The notes under the pieces are model-generated. The model ran no database searches, had not been told where the DNA came from, and saw only the letters and a list, made by a program, of their open reading frames with translations. The position numbers and the translations under genes were made by a program. Below, in pieces: positions 54,701 through 63,489 of a stretch of DNA of 64,000 bases. Numbering within the stretch: position 1 is the stretch's first letter; each line of letters opens with the position of its first letter. The stretch is from Flavobacterium psychrophilum (GTDB lineage Bacteria > Bacteroidota > Bacteroidia > Flavobacteriales > Flavobacteriaceae), in the NCBI GenBank assembly GCA_945890865.1, contig CAMDDB010000010.1, positions 1 through 64,000 on the forward strand, given 5' to 3'.

Positions 54701-56201
54701 CATAATCTATTTGTGCTTTAAAATCATAATTATTGGCACGCTTACTTAGATCAACTAATCCATCAAAATCCATCTTTAAATTGGGATCATTACTATTAAA
54801 ATAGCCTTTAAAGAAAGGCATTTTCATGCTTCCATCAACTGCAATGGATTGATAATTATAACCGTTGTAGTAAAAAGCATCTATTGATCCTCTTAGTTTA
54901 GTATTTAATAATTGTTGGGTAAATCCAGAACCATCTATATCCAAATTAAGGGTGGTACAACCAACCTTATTTTCATTAATTAATGTACCCAAATCAAAAT
55001 GAGATAATTGTATATTTCCTTGATAAGAAGCGTGATCAATGAAATCTATATTTTGCATTGAAAAATTGCTTTCTATCGCCCCTAATTTTGAGAGTAAGGC
55101 AACATGTGCAATGATATTTTTTTGAGTCAATTCAATGCTTCCGGACAAATTGATCTTTCCAAATTTTGAAAGTTCCGAAGGTAATTTTTTTCCTAGTATG
55201 CGAGGTAAAACACGAATTACTTTGCTATAATCTGAAGACACACGATCAAAATTTCCTTTCATATAAAAAGATTGATTGTCTTTTCCAAATAGATTTTTAA
55301 AGTTAACCGTACCTAATATTTCAGATTGGTTTTTATCCAATAACTGCAAATCAAATAGGGTGAAATTATTCAAAGTACCCAAGAAATGAGTGTCTAAATA
55401 AAACATATTATGCTTCCCAAATTCGTTATAAAAACAATTCAAATCATTAGTAGCAATGGCGGCTTTATCTAATTGAACATCAAAAATTACTTTATTGTTA
55501 AAATCTTTGAAATCCTCTCTCTTATATCGCAATTCTACTTTTCCTTTCATTTCTGAATTAGGAGTTTGAAGCGCTAAATGGTCCAATAAAATATTGGTTT
55601 TAGTATAGGTAAATCCAGCGGTCAATTGCGTAACTTCAATACCCCGATGGTCTTTAAAAGCTAATCGATCAATAATTGAAGTTACATTAGACCCTTTGAT
55701 TAAAAAATCCTTCAATTTTCCATTCAATCTTTTAAAATCGATAACCTTAGGGGTTTTTAAATTTTCATCAATATAGCGAAAACGACTACTAAAAATGGTC
55801 ATTTTATTAGCACGCATTCTAAATTTACCAGATGATGGAGTTCCCTCATCAAAGGCATCAATGAATTTATCTATATTGGTATAATTCTCATTTTTATAGT
55901 TAGTTATTTTGACATCAAGACCATCAAAAATGACATCTTTTAAATAGGGATGACCCGGATTATAAAGTTTTGAGAAACTTAAAATGGAAGTATTCAAACG
56001 CTTGATAACAATAAGCGTATCCTTGTGGTGATCTAAGATTAACACTCCTTTTAACTTAACACTTCCAAAAGGTGTAATTGTTATTTTATCTATGGTAAGA
56101 TCTGTGCCGTAGGTTTTGTTAAGCTCATTGGTTGCATATCGTCCAAGAATGGATTGAACGGGAGGCAACGACAAAACAATCCCCATAAAGAGTAACAACA
56201 A
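51759..56201 (-). CDS. tamB: TamB-family translocation and assembly protein
   Basis: A very long (about 1480 residues) TamB/DUF490 protein that bridges the periplasm, anchored in the inner membrane, and moves lipids or helps outer-membrane assembly. An N-terminal hydrophobic helix is followed by hundreds of residues of repeated beta strands (AsmA-like start, then a beta-groove of alternating NFDLAPFG-type strands). The C-terminal TamB domain shows LEATYKTTANPAVLLES, NINFPTVPSVLKSEIEYKL, QAFALLSTGSF and LGFDYSQGNRLSEISDRVG. The N-terminal sequence in the normal frame reads IKKYKKILFRILIGILLLLL if translated from 56249, but that codon is ATC, not ATG. The first plausible start codon is TTG at 56201. 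The helix is intact only with the upstream part. Divergent from tsaD. Confidence 0.9.
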   Translation of the reverse strand: MLLLFMGIVLSLPPVQSILGRYATNELNKTYGTDLTIDKITITPFGSVKLKGVLILDHHKDTLIVIKRLNTSILSFSKLYNPGHPYLKDVIFDGLDVKITNYKNENYTNIDKFIDAFDEGTPSSGKFRMRANKMTIFSSRFRYIDENLKTPKVIDFKRLNGKLKDFLIKGSNVTSIIDRLAFKDHRGIEVTQLTAGFTYTKTNILLDHLALQTPNSEMKGKVELRYKREDFKDFNNKVIFDVQLDKAAIATNDLNCFYNEFGKHNMFYLDTHFLGTLNNFTLFDLQLLDKNQSEILGTVNFKNLFGKDNQSFYMKGNFDRVSSDYSKVIRVLPRILGKKLPSELSKFGKINLSGSIELTQKNIIAHVALLSKLGAIESNFSMQNIDFIDHASYQGNIQLSHFDLGTLINENKVGCTTLNLDIDGSGFTQQLLNTKLRGSIDAFYYNGYNYQSIAVDGSMKMPFFKGYFNSNDPNLKMDFDGLVDLSKRANNYDFKAQIDYADLHVLNFYKNDTISIFKGKINFKAAGGTLDDLTGALSIHDVSYQNSKNSYYFEDFEISSSFDADKVRTIAMNSPDIISGQVIGKYKIKEVRKIIENALGSLYANYSPNKLAKNQFLSFDFKIYDKIVEVFIPEVSISENTSFKGQIYADAGKFELDFISPSIVAYENKIQNVKIDIDNKNPIYNTFISVDTIENKNYKIADFNLINVTLNDTLFVRTEFKGGTQSRDNFDINLYHTINQEKQSVVGFKKSEIKFKDYIWFINEQETNDNKIIFDKFLNNFDFQKISLSHNDQKIDFIGTMRDSTYKDFQLTFNEVDLKKVTPTIENLSFNGKINGNVKYKQDKFSIDPQSNVTIDSLQINNIVLGDLNFDIEGNDTFNQFQVNSSLTKNGDEQFFLTGDVNFVGQQSSLAIDAGFKNFDLAPFGPLLGSVLSNVRGTATGRSSIAGSLSQPEIDGRLYLNDAGMRVPYLNVDYAFEKNAIIDITEHQFSLRKIEVTDTKYKTKGLLNGSIRHKALDDWQLDLHLNSNNILALDTPDTEGAFYYGTAFMKGNASITGSVNALNIEVSGESEKGTTIKIPVSDSEDIGDNSFIKFLSKEELQKIKMGKVIEKNKYQGIELALRFDIDQDAEIEIILDKQSGHAMKGRGVGSMFMEINTLGKFQMNGDFIVQEGQYNFKYGGLIDKKFNVEKGGTIRWDGDPMNAVLDLEATYKTTANPAVLLESASLNKKVDTHVSILLNGNLSNPQPDFNINFPTVPSVLKSEIEYKLQDKDTRQTQAFALLSTGSFVTAETAGNAAYGPLFERAGSLINGLFADDESKLQLGFDYSQGNRLSEISDRVGVTVSTRINDRISINGKVGVPVGGVSESVIVGNVEIQMQLNEDGSLTAQVFNRENNINYIGEGIGYTQGLGLTYNVEFNTFKEMIRKIFTNKKAVKTATNSNSDVPDSEDIPSEFLDYINNRKEKKLESPKEIKSKVPEIE

Positions 56202-56362
56202 TAGTATTCCAATGAGAATACGAAATAGTATTTTTTTATATTTTTTGATACTCTATTTTGTTTTAAATTTGCCCAAAATTAAAAATAACAGGGATATCCA
56301 ACAAAAATAAGGATTTTTGTAAGATAAATACAATATCTTTAAGTCAAATTTCGTGCCTAATC

Positions 56363-57385
56363 ATGTTAGAAAAGAAAATTTATACCCTAGCCATTGAAAG
56401 TTCGTGTGACGATACATCAGCCGCTGTATTATGCAACGATATTGTCTTGTCAAATATTGTTGCAAGGCAAGTCATTCATGAGGAATATGGCGGAGTGGTT
56501 CCAGAATTAGCTTCCAGAGCTCACCAACAAAATATTGTACCGGTTGTCGATGTTGCCCTAAAAAAAGCGGGAATTACAAAAAATGAATTAAATTGTATTG
56601 CATTTACTCAGGGACCTGGCTTAATGGGCTCTTTATTAGTAGGCGGTTCATTTGCTAAATCAATGAGTGTTGCTTTACAAATTCCATTAATTGCAATAAA
56701 TCATATGAAGGCTCATATATTGGCCCACTTTATTGATGAAGTTGGTTATGACAAACCAACTTTTCCGTTTTTAGCTTTAACCATTTCTGGCGGACATACC
56801 CAAATTGTAAAAGTTATTAGTTTTTTTGAAATGGAAATCATAGGGGAGACTACTGATGATGCTGTTGGAGAAGCTTTCGACAAAAGCGCAAAAATACTCG
56901 GCCTTCCCTATCCTGGTGGGCCATTGATTGATAAATTTGCCCAAGAAGGCAACCCTAAAGCCTTTGCATTTACCAAACCAAAAGTACCCGGATTGAACTT
57001 TAGTTTTAGTGGTTTAAAAACCCAAATTCTCTATTTTATCCAAAAAAATGTTGGTGAAAATCCAAATTTCATTGAAGAAAACAAAGCTGATATTTGTGCG
57101 TCTATTCAATATACCATCATCAACATTTTAATGGACAAACTAAAGTTAGCGGTTGCAGAGACAGGAATAAATCAAATTGCAATTGGTGGAGGTGTTTCGG
57201 CAAATTCAGGTATAAGATCTACTCTAAAGGAGGGCGAACAAAAATATGGCTGGAAAACATATATTCCTAAATTTGAATACACAACTGACAATGCTGCCAT
57301 GATTGGAATTGTAGGCTATTATAACTTTTTAGAAGGCAATTTTAGTAACGCTGAAATTACCTCAAAGGCTCGTATTGAATTTTAA
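56363..57385 (+). CDS. tsaD: tRNA threonylcarbamoyltransferase TsaD
   Basis: TsaD transfers threonylcarbamoyl to A37 of tRNA, with TsaB and TsaE. The 340-residue ASKHA protein opens LAIESSCDDTSAAVL, has NHMKAHILAHF with the iron-binding His residues, LTISGGHTQIVKV and GEAFDKSAKILGLPYPGG, and GGGVSANSGIRSTL near the end. Length is normal. tsaE at 6331 encodes a partner. rsmE follows by 28 nt, and the run continues through four more genes. Confidence 0.97.
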   Translation: MLEKKIYTLAIESSCDDTSAAVLCNDIVLSNIVARQVIHEEYGGVVPELASRAHQQNIVPVVDVALKKAGITKNELNCIAFTQGPGLMGSLLVGGSFAKSMSVALQIPLIAINHMKAHILAHFIDEVGYDKPTFPFLALTISGGHTQIVKVISFFEMEIIGETTDDAVGEAFDKSAKILGLPYPGGPLIDKFAQEGNPKAFAFTKPKVPGLNFSFSGLKTQILYFIQKNVGENPNFIEENKADICASIQYTIINILMDKLKLAVAETGINQIAIGGGVSANSGIRSTLKEGEQKYGWKTYIPKFEYTTDNAAMIGIVGYYNFLEGNFSNAEITSKARIEF

Positions 57386-57413
57386 CATTGTTGATTTTAA
57401 ATTTTAATTATTT

Positions 57414-58118
57414 ATGCAATTATTTTACAACTCTGAAATAAAAAATAACGACAAAACATTCTTTTTCGACAAAGAAGAAAGCAAGCATATAGTTAAAGTA
57501 TTACGAAAAAAAGAAGGAGATAAGATACTTATTACAAACGGTTTAGGTTTTTTATTTGAATCTGAAATAATTGTAGCTTCTGAAAAAAAATGCGCCGTAA
57601 CAATCACAAAAAATACCTTTCAACAACCCGATTCTTATTACACGCACATCGCCGTTGCTCCTACTAAAATGAACGATCGTTTTGAGTGGTTTTTAGAAAA
57701 AGCAACTGAAATTGGAATTCACGAAATCACACCCATTATTTGTGATCATTCCGAGCGAAAAATATATAAAATAGATCGCGCCGAAAAAATCCTTCAAGCT
57801 TCCATGAAGCAATCATTGCATTACTATTTGCCAAAAATAAATGAGCCTGTCTTGTATTCTCAATTTGTAACATCAAAAATTGATGGGCAAAAATTCATTG
57901 CCCATTGTGAAGCAACTGCTAAAAAATCATTTCAAAAGGAAATTACAAAAAATGAAAAAATAACAATTTTGATAGGACCTGAAGGTGATTTTTCAACAAA
58001 AGAAATCGAACTAGCAATTGCCAATGATTTTATTCCCGTAACTTTGGGAAAGTCTAGACTAAGAACAGAAACAGCTGCTTTAGTAGCTACTCACACACTT
58101 GCTTTATTAAATGAATAA
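57414..58118 (+). CDS. rsmE: 16S rRNA (uracil1498-N3)-methyltransferase RsmE
   Basis: RsmE methylates U1498 in the 16S rRNA. The 234-residue SPOUT protein has an N-terminal PUA-like region (ESKHIVKVLRKKEGDKI) and a C-terminal trefoil knot with TILIGPEGDFSTKEIELA and LGKSRLRTETAAL. WFLEKATEIGIHEITPIIC lies at the domain boundary. The stop overlaps the next start by 8 nt. Confidence 0.95.
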   Translation: MQLFYNSEIKNNDKTFFFDKEESKHIVKVLRKKEGDKILITNGLGFLFESEIIVASEKKCAVTITKNTFQQPDSYYTHIAVAPTKMNDRFEWFLEKATEIGIHEITPIICDHSERKIYKIDRAEKILQASMKQSLHYYLPKINEPVLYSQFVTSKIDGQKFIAHCEATAKKSFQKEITKNEKITILIGPEGDFSTKEIELAIANDFIPVTLGKSRLRTETAALVATHTLALLNE

Positions 58119-58746
58119 ATTACTTCTACTTTTTTTTCTACCTATTTTGGGCTACACCCAAGAAGTGGCCGTTTTAAAATATGCTGGTGGTGGTGATTGG
58201 TATGCCAATCCTACTTCATTACCTAATCTCGTTGCTTATTGCAACCAAAACATCAATACATCTTTAACACCCAAAGTAAGTGTTGTTGATGTAGGAAGTG
58301 CTGAAATTGTAAATTATCCGTTGGTACATATGACAGGACACGGTAATGTGATTTTTAGCGAAAATGATGTTCAAAACTTAAAAAATTATTTAACTTCGGG
58401 TGGCTTTTTACATGTCGATGATAATTATGGAATGGATGAATTTATAAGACGAGAAATTAAAAAGGTATTCCCAAACACTGCATTAGTCGAAATCCCATTA
58501 GATCATTTGCTTTTTAAAGAACCTTTTGCCTTTCCTGATGGATTACCTAAAATTCACGAACACGATAACAAAAGACCACAAGCCTTTGGAATTTTTATTG
58601 AAGGACGATTGGTTATATTATATACCTTAGAGTGCGATTTAGGTGATGGATGGGAAAATGCCGAAGTACACAATGATCCAATTCAAATTAGAGAAAAAGC
58701 CTTAAAAATGGGAGCCAATATTATAAATTACGTGTTTAAAAACTAA
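58111..58746 (+). CDS. DUF4159-family secreted protein
   Basis: A 211-residue protein with a signal peptide at about 1-16 (LLLLFFLPILGYTQ). The DUF4159 core shows AVLKYAGGGDWYANPTSLPN and GGFLHVDDNYGMDEFIRREI, and HDNKRPQAFGIFIEGRLVIL near the end. It resembles the glutamine-amidotransferase-like fold but I cannot confirm catalytic residues. Its place between rsmE and the AI-2E transporter is conserved in Flavobacteria. Function is unknown. Confidence 0.82.
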   Translation: MNKLLLLFFLPILGYTQEVAVLKYAGGGDWYANPTSLPNLVAYCNQNINTSLTPKVSVVDVGSAEIVNYPLVHMTGHGNVIFSENDVQNLKNYLTSGGFLHVDDNYGMDEFIRREIKKVFPNTALVEIPLDHLLFKEPFAFPDGLPKIHEHDNKRPQAFGIFIEGRLVILYTLECDLGDGWENAEVHNDPIQIREKALKMGANIINYVFKN

Positions 58747-58750
58747 AACA

Positions 58751-59845
58751 ATGACATCAAAAGAAATTTCATATGGCATTCTTAAAGCAGTTGCTATACT
58801 AGCTGCTAGTAGTATCGCTTTGTTATTTTTGTACAAAATTGCTACTGTAATAATCTACTGCATAATTGCTATTGTAATTTCTTTAGTTTTAAATCCGTTG
58901 GCACTTGTATTAATGCAAAAATTAAAATTTAAAAACACCCTTGCCGTAATTACATCGATATTGGTAGGATTTTTATTAATCTCTGGATTTATATCGCTTT
59001 TTGTACCTTTATTATTAGCTCAAGGCAAGAATTTATCTTTAATTGATGTAGCCACATTAGAAAGTAACTATCACCTTTTACTGGAAAACATCACCTTGTT
59101 TTTAGACAGTTACAACATAAACTCCAAACAATTATTAGAAAGCTATAAATTATCATCTTTTACAACTTTTGAATTTATTCCAAACTTCATTAATAATTTT
59201 TTTAACACCTTGGGTAATTTTAGCGTTGGATTTGCTTCAGTATTATTCATTACTTTTTTTATTTTAAAGGAAAGGTATTCGATTTATTCAAAATTAGAAA
59301 AATTGTTACCTGAAGATAAAAAAGAGAAAATAATAAATTCGGTAAATGAAATCAACCGCTTATTAACTCGTTATTTTTTAGGCTTGTTGTTGCAATTAGC
59401 GATAATATTGATTCTTTATTTAGTTGTTTTTCTAATTTTTGATGTAGAAAATGCGTTAATAATTGCTTTATTGTGTGCCATTTTCAATATTGTACCTTAT
59501 GTTGGACCTTTAATAGCAACAATAGTTGCCTGCCTATTAGTAATGACAAGCGGTATAGGTGCGGGAGCCGATTTTTCCAACGAAACACTTCCAACCACAT
59601 TTTATGTATTAATTGGAATGACAGTAATACAAATTATTGACAACAATATTAGTGCGCCTTTAATTTTTTCAAAAAGCACCAATTCACATCCTTTGGAAAT
59701 ATTCTTAGTCATATTAATTGCTGGAATTTTATTTGGCATCACAGGAATGATTATTGCTGTTCCCTTTTATACTTCGTTAAAAGTAATTGGCAAAGAATTT
59801 TTCCCAGACAATAAAATAATAAAAGCATTTACAAAAAACTTATAA
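58751..59845 (+). CDS. AI-2E-family transporter
   Basis: A 364-residue membrane protein of the AI-2E/PerM family with about eight helices: a first group (about 12-90), a long soluble segment and a second group (about 150-345). NIVPYVGPLIATIVACLLV and PLEIFLVILIAGILFGITGM are the family signature. Members act as exporters or Na+/H+ antiporters, so the AI-2 label is not evidence of function. It starts 4 nt after the DUF4159 stop. Confidence 0.85.
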   Translation: MTSKEISYGILKAVAILAASSIALLFLYKIATVIIYCIIAIVISLVLNPLALVLMQKLKFKNTLAVITSILVGFLLISGFISLFVPLLLAQGKNLSLIDVATLESNYHLLLENITLFLDSYNINSKQLLESYKLSSFTTFEFIPNFINNFFNTLGNFSVGFASVLFITFFILKERYSIYSKLEKLLPEDKKEKIINSVNEINRLLTRYFLGLLLQLAIILILYLVVFLIFDVENALIIALLCAIFNIVPYVGPLIATIVACLLVMTSGIGAGADFSNETLPTTFYVLIGMTVIQIIDNNISAPLIFSKSTNSHPLEIFLVILIAGILFGITGMIIAVPFYTSLKVIGKEFFPDNKIIKAFTKNL

Positions 59846-59846
59846 A

Positions 59847-61034
59847 TTGGAGATTCAACAACTTTTACATCCTGAAATTCAGAGTTTTATTGCCGAAAAT
59901 TCAGGTTCTGATAGTACAAAATTAGCCTTAAAGAAAAATCCTTTTCCTCATGTTAATTATGCACTTATTATCAATCAAATTAGTTCAAAAAAGAAAGCGA
60001 AAATTAAGTTACCTACTTGGTTTTCAACAGAAAACATTATTTATCCAGAAAAAATTTCACTGGAACAAACCTCTTCAGAAAGTACCGCAGCATACAAAGC
60101 CTCATTAGTTGGTGGTGAAAAATTAATTGATTGTAGCGGGGGATTCGGGATCGATACGTATTATTTTTCAAAACAATTCAAATCGGTTGTCCACTGCGAA
60201 TTGAATACCGAATTATCGGACATAGTGAAGCATAATTTTTCAATTCTTAATTGTAAAAACAGTATTTTCCATCAAGGAGACAGCACTGAAATACTCAAAC
60301 AATTGAACCAAAAATTTGACTGCATTTATATTGATCCTTCCCGTCGAAATAATGCTAAAGGTAAAGTATTTTTATTAGAAGATTGTATGCCTAATGTCGT
60401 AGAAATGCAAAATTTTTACTACCAATATAGTACTACACTTCTCATCAAAACAGCACCGATGCTCGATTTGCAGGCAGCAATGTTGGGATTAAAACATGTT
60501 TCAGAGATACACATAGTAGCAGTTGATAACGAAGTTAAAGAAGTCATCTGGAAAACAGAGAAAAATTCAACTCAATCGCCTACAATTATCGCTGTAAATA
60601 TTGAAAAAAATACTACTCAAACTACAAGAATCGATTGGAAATACCCGTATCAATCCCATTTTAGCTTGCCAAAAAAATACTTATACGAACCCAATGCTGC
60701 CTTGATGAAATCGGGAAAATTTGACGCTATATCTGAATTATTTGGAGTTGAAAAACTACACCAACATTCTCATTTATTTACTGCTGAAAATTTAATTGAA
60801 TTCCCTGGGAGAACTTTTCAAATTGAAAACAATATTCCTTATCAGAAAAAAGAAATTGCACAGAATATTCAGCAAAAAAAAATCAATGTATCTACAAGGA
60901 ATTTTCCATTAAAACCAGATGAAATTAAGAAAAAGCACAAAATTAGTGACGGAGGAAATGTTTATGCTTTTTTCACAACAAATATCGAAAACGAAAAAAT
61001 AGTTTTACTTTGCACAAAAATAATTTATCCATGA
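59847..61034 (+). CDS. RNA-methyltransferase-like protein with THUMP-like region
   Basis: A 395-residue class I methyltransferase. The SAM-binding segment is KLIDCSGGFGIDTYYFSKQF and the catalytic motif reads CIYIDPSRRNNAKGKVFL. In Bacteroidota this family (PG_1098-like) carries a THUMP-like domain in the C-terminal half. The substrate is probably RNA but is not known. I use TTG at 59847, which overlaps nothing and follows the previous TAA by 1 nt, because no ATG occurs in the first 100 codons. The stop overlaps the next start. Confidence 0.8.
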   Translation: MEIQQLLHPEIQSFIAENSGSDSTKLALKKNPFPHVNYALIINQISSKKKAKIKLPTWFSTENIIYPEKISLEQTSSESTAAYKASLVGGEKLIDCSGGFGIDTYYFSKQFKSVVHCELNTELSDIVKHNFSILNCKNSIFHQGDSTEILKQLNQKFDCIYIDPSRRNNAKGKVFLLEDCMPNVVEMQNFYYQYSTTLLIKTAPMLDLQAAMLGLKHVSEIHIVAVDNEVKEVIWKTEKNSTQSPTIIAVNIEKNTTQTTRIDWKYPYQSHFSLPKKYLYEPNAALMKSGKFDAISELFGVEKLHQHSHLFTAENLIEFPGRTFQIENNIPYQKKEIAQNIQQKKINVSTRNFPLKPDEIKKKHKISDGGNVYAFFTTNIENEKIVLLCTKIIYP

Positions 61035-61600
61035 AAAATATACTTTTTATTCTTCTTTTCTTTCCCCTGGTACTCTGCGCTCAAAAAAAAGATTGTCTTT
61101 ACGAAGTGGAAGAAAAAACAGATTCAACCTCATTAAAAATTCAAAAGGAAGTCCTGATGGATGAAAAAAATTTTGGAAATACCAATGAGTACCTATTTTT
61201 CAGTCTATTAAACAATAATGGTGTTCCGATGATGGAACTGCAATTATTGCAAAAGAGTAAATATTTTATTCCTACAAAATGCATCAATCCTTCCTCAAAA
61301 ATAATATTGCAATTAAAAAGTGGGAAAATTGTCACATTAATTGCCAATACTGAAGAAAGCTGCAGTGTTTTAAATTATGATGGCAAAGAAAAGAATAACA
61401 TAAGAGTCTTAACGGGTTACTTCTATTTTGGTCAAACCAATTACGATGAACTTAAGAACAGCCCAATCGTGCTTATGCGCATTCAATTTTCAGGAGAATC
61501 TAAAGATTATGTGGTAAAGAGTGAATTAGCGTCAGAGACCCTGCAAACAAAATCCAATCCCGATGTCTTTTTTATGAATAATATTCAATGCATTGAGTAA
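61031..61600 (+). CDS. Uncharacterised secreted protein
   Basis: A 189-residue protein that I do not recognise. It has a signal peptide (NILFILLFFPLVLCAQ). The mature protein is mixed alpha/beta with three Cys (QKKDC at the N-terminus, FIPTKCINP and ESCSVLNYD) and lacks a lipobox. The start ATG overlaps the previous stop (ATGA), so it is translationally coupled to the methyltransferase. It closes the tsaD operon and is followed by a strong terminator. Confidence 0.7.
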   Translation: MKNILFILLFFPLVLCAQKKDCLYEVEEKTDSTSLKIQKEVLMDEKNFGNTNEYLFFSLLNNNGVPMMELQLLQKSKYFIPTKCINPSSKIILQLKSGKIVTLIANTEESCSVLNYDGKEKNNIRVLTGYFYFGQTNYDELKNSPIVLMRIQFSGESKDYVVKSELASETLQTKSNPDVFFMNNIQCIE

Positions 61601-61611
61601 TTTGATCGCAC

Positions 61612-61640
61612 AAAAAAGCCTTGCAATGCAAGGCTTTTTT
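61612..61640. terminator. Bidirectional terminator
   Basis: Stem AAAAAAGCCTTGC/GCAAGGCTTTTTT with a 3-nt loop. It serves the tsaD operon on the plus strand and the tRNA run on the minus strand. Confidence 0.9.
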
Positions 61641-61641
61641 G

Positions 61642-61715
61642 TGATCGCGCCAGGATTCGAACCTGGGACCTACTCATTAGAAGTGAGTTGCTCTATCCAG
61701 CTGAGCTACGCAACC
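61642..61715 (-). tRNA. tRNA-Arg (TCT)
   Basis: On the minus strand the acceptor GGTTGCG pairs with CGCGATC, with two G-T wobbles. The D arm is TAGCTCAGCTGGATAGAGC, the anticodon loop CTTCTAA carries TCT at 61679-61681, and the T arm contains GGTTCGAATCC. CCA is not encoded. It is the last of three tRNAs transcribed from 61946 leftward. Confidence 0.95.
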
Positions 61716-61730
61716 TAGTACTATATTTTG

Positions 61731-61805
61731 TCGGGGTGGCAGGATTCGAACCTGCGGCCTCCTGCTCCCAAAGCAGGCGCGATAACCGGGCTACGCTACA
61801 CCCCG
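61731..61805 (-). tRNA. tRNA-Pro (TGG)
   Basis: On the minus strand the acceptor CGGGGTG pairs with CACCCCG. The anticodon loop TTTGGGA carries TGG at 61768-61770, and the T arm is GCAGGTTCGAATCCTGC. CCA is not encoded. Confidence 0.95.
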
Positions 61806-61818
61806 AAAACAAAAAAAG

Positions 61819-61902
61819 CGGAGAGACAGGGACTCGAACCCTGGCGACGGTTACCCGTCGACAGATTAGCAATCTGCTCCGTTACCACTCCGGCACCTCT
61901 CC
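61819..61902 (-). tRNA. tRNA-Ser (GCT)
   Basis: A class II tRNA of 84 nt with a variable arm (CGACGGGTAACCGTCG). The acceptor GGAGAGG pairs with TCTCTCC. The anticodon loop TTGCTAA carries GCT at 61868-61870. It is the first of the three tRNAs in the transcript. Confidence 0.95.
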
Positions 61903-61938
61903 TTTTTATTCTGTAAGAACTTATCTTTTTTGCGGTTG

Positions 61939-61946
61939 CAAATGTA
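61939..61946 (-). promoter_or_regulatory. Predicted -10 box of the tRNA-Ser-Pro-Arg run
   Basis: TACATTTG on the minus strand matches TAnnTTTG; a TTG lies 20 nt upstream, near the -33 position. Confidence 0.65.
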
Positions 61947-62100
61947 TGTTTTCATTCGTTAATATACAACTATTATCTAACTTTTTTTATTTTATTTTAA
62001 ATATCATTTTAAAATATGCTAATACTCAAACGTATAGATAATTCAACAAAAAAAGCAGCACTAATAAATAGAAAACTAATTTCAAAAATAGAGAGAAAGG

Positions 62101-62108
62101 TATCTTTG
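62101..62108 (+). promoter_or_regulatory. Predicted -10 box of the thiolase gene
   Basis: TATCTTTG matches TAnnTTTG exactly, with a leader of about 110 nt. Confidence 0.45.
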
Positions 62109-62224
62109 CTAAAAAAATAATAATAACCAATCCAAACCTAGATTTGAATTAGAATTTGACTGATTTCATTGTCTAAATTAGAATTTTATTAGTAAATTCG
62201 CAATTCAAACAAATCAAATCCATC

Positions 62225-63403
62225 ATGAATAAAAAAGTAGTTATCGTTGCTGCTGTTCGAACACCTATTGGAAGTTTTATGGGAGCATTATCAACTGTTC
62301 CGGCTACCCATTTAGGAGCTGCCGCTATTAAAGGCGCTTTACAAAAAATCAACTTAGACCCTAAATTGGTCGATGAAGTTTTAATGGGAAATGTAGTGCA
62401 AGCTGGAAATGGTCAAGCACCTGCAAGACAAGCTGCTTTATTTGCTGGTTTACCAGACAGCGTAGCTTGTACAACCATAAATAAAGTTTGCGCTAGTGGT
62501 ATGAAAGCAGTAATGCAAGGTGCACAAGCTATTATAGCAGGAGATGCAGAAATTGTAGTTGCGGGCGGAATGGAAAACATGAGCTTAATACCACATTATG
62601 TGCATTTACGCAATGGTGTTAAATTTGGACCTACTTCTTTAATAGATGGGATGCAAAAGGATGGACTTACCGATGCCTACGACAACAGTGCTATGGGTGT
62701 TTGTGCCGACCTATGTGCTTCAGAATATAACTTTACCCGAGAAGATCAAGATGCTTTCGCTATTCAATCGTATGAACGTTCTGCAGCTGCTTGGGAAGCA
62801 GGAAGGTTTGATGCCGAAATTGTACCTGTTGAAGTACCTCAAAGAAGAGGAGATGCGATAGTGATAACAAAAGATGAAGAATACACCAATGTTAGGTTAG
62901 ATAAAATTCCATCTTTGGCTCCCGTTTTTACAAAAGATGGAACTGTTACTGCTGCTAATGCTTCGACAATAAATGATGGTGCCGCAGCCCTGGTACTTAT
63001 GAGCGAAGAGAAAGCTAAATCATTAGGAATAAATCCTTTGGCTTATATAAAATCCTATGCCGACGCTGCTCAAGAACCAAAATGGTTTACTACAGCGCCC
63101 GCTATAGCGCTTCCAAAAGCACTTGACAAAGCAGGGTTATCTCTTGCTGATGTAGATTATTTTGAATTCAATGAAGCCTTTTCTGTGGTAGGATTGGCTA
63201 ATGCCAAAATATTAGGAATAAACAATGCTAAAATAAATGTAAACGGTGGTGCTGTGTCTTTAGGACACCCTCTAGGCTGCTCTGGAGCTCGAATTATTGT
63301 TACATTGATTAATGTACTGAATCAAAATAATGCAAAAATTGGTGCAGCTGCCATATGTAATGGTGGAGGTGGTGCATCGGCAATTGTAATTGAAAGAGCA
63401 TAA
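62225..63403 (+). CDS. Acetyl-CoA acetyltransferase (thiolase)
   Basis: A 392-residue type II thiolase that joins or splits acetyl-CoA units. The acyl-accepting Cys is in [17 protein letters not shown] (about residue 88), the catalytic His in [17 protein letters not shown], and the second Cys in [31 protein letters not shown] is also diagnostic. The length fits acetoacetyl-CoA thiolase; no partner beta-oxidation gene is adjacent, so use in synthesis or breakdown is open. Two 11-bp direct repeats upstream may be regulator sites. Confidence 0.93.
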   Translation: MNKKVVIVAAVRTPIGSFMGALSTVPATHLGAAAIKGALQKINLDPKLVDEVLMGNVVQAGNGQAPARQAALFAGLPDSVACTTINKVCASGMKAVMQGAQAIIAGDAEIVVAGGMENMSLIPHYVHLRNGVKFGPTSLIDGMQKDGLTDAYDNSAMGVCADLCASEYNFTREDQDAFAIQSYERSAAAWEAGRFDAEIVPVEVPQRRGDAIVITKDEEYTNVRLDKIPSLAPVFTKDGTVTAANASTINDGAAALVLMSEEKAKSLGINPLAYIKSYADAAQEPKWFTTAPAIALPKALDKAGLSLADVDYFEFNEAFSVVGLANAKILGINNAKINVNGGAVSLGHPLGCSGARIIVTLINVLNQNNAKIGAAAICNGGGGASAIVIERA

Positions 63404-63489
63404 TTTATACTATTTACTAATGATGAATTTTGAAATTTAGTTACATTTGTAATTGAATCATCGATTCATCATTTTTATTTTGATCCTTC

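Larger units (their letters stand above)
61903..62224. other. Intergenic region with promoters for the tRNA run and the thiolase gene
   Basis: About 320 bases without a gene. On the minus strand, TACATTTG (61939-61946) is the tRNA -10 box. On the plus strand, TATCTTTG (62101-62108) is an exact TAnnTTTG box, giving a thiolase leader of about 110 nt. A second, weaker TAAATTCG lies near 62192. AATTAGAATTT occurs twice (62147-62157 and 62176-62186, starts 29 bp apart), perhaps a regulator site. Nothing else is visible. Confidence 0.6.

Noticed and set aside
61688..62041. Two ORFs (117 and 62 codons) over the tRNA cluster, with a GFEPA-type peptide
   Set aside because: They are translations of the reverse strands of tRNA-Pro and tRNA-Ser, a well-known source of false proteins.
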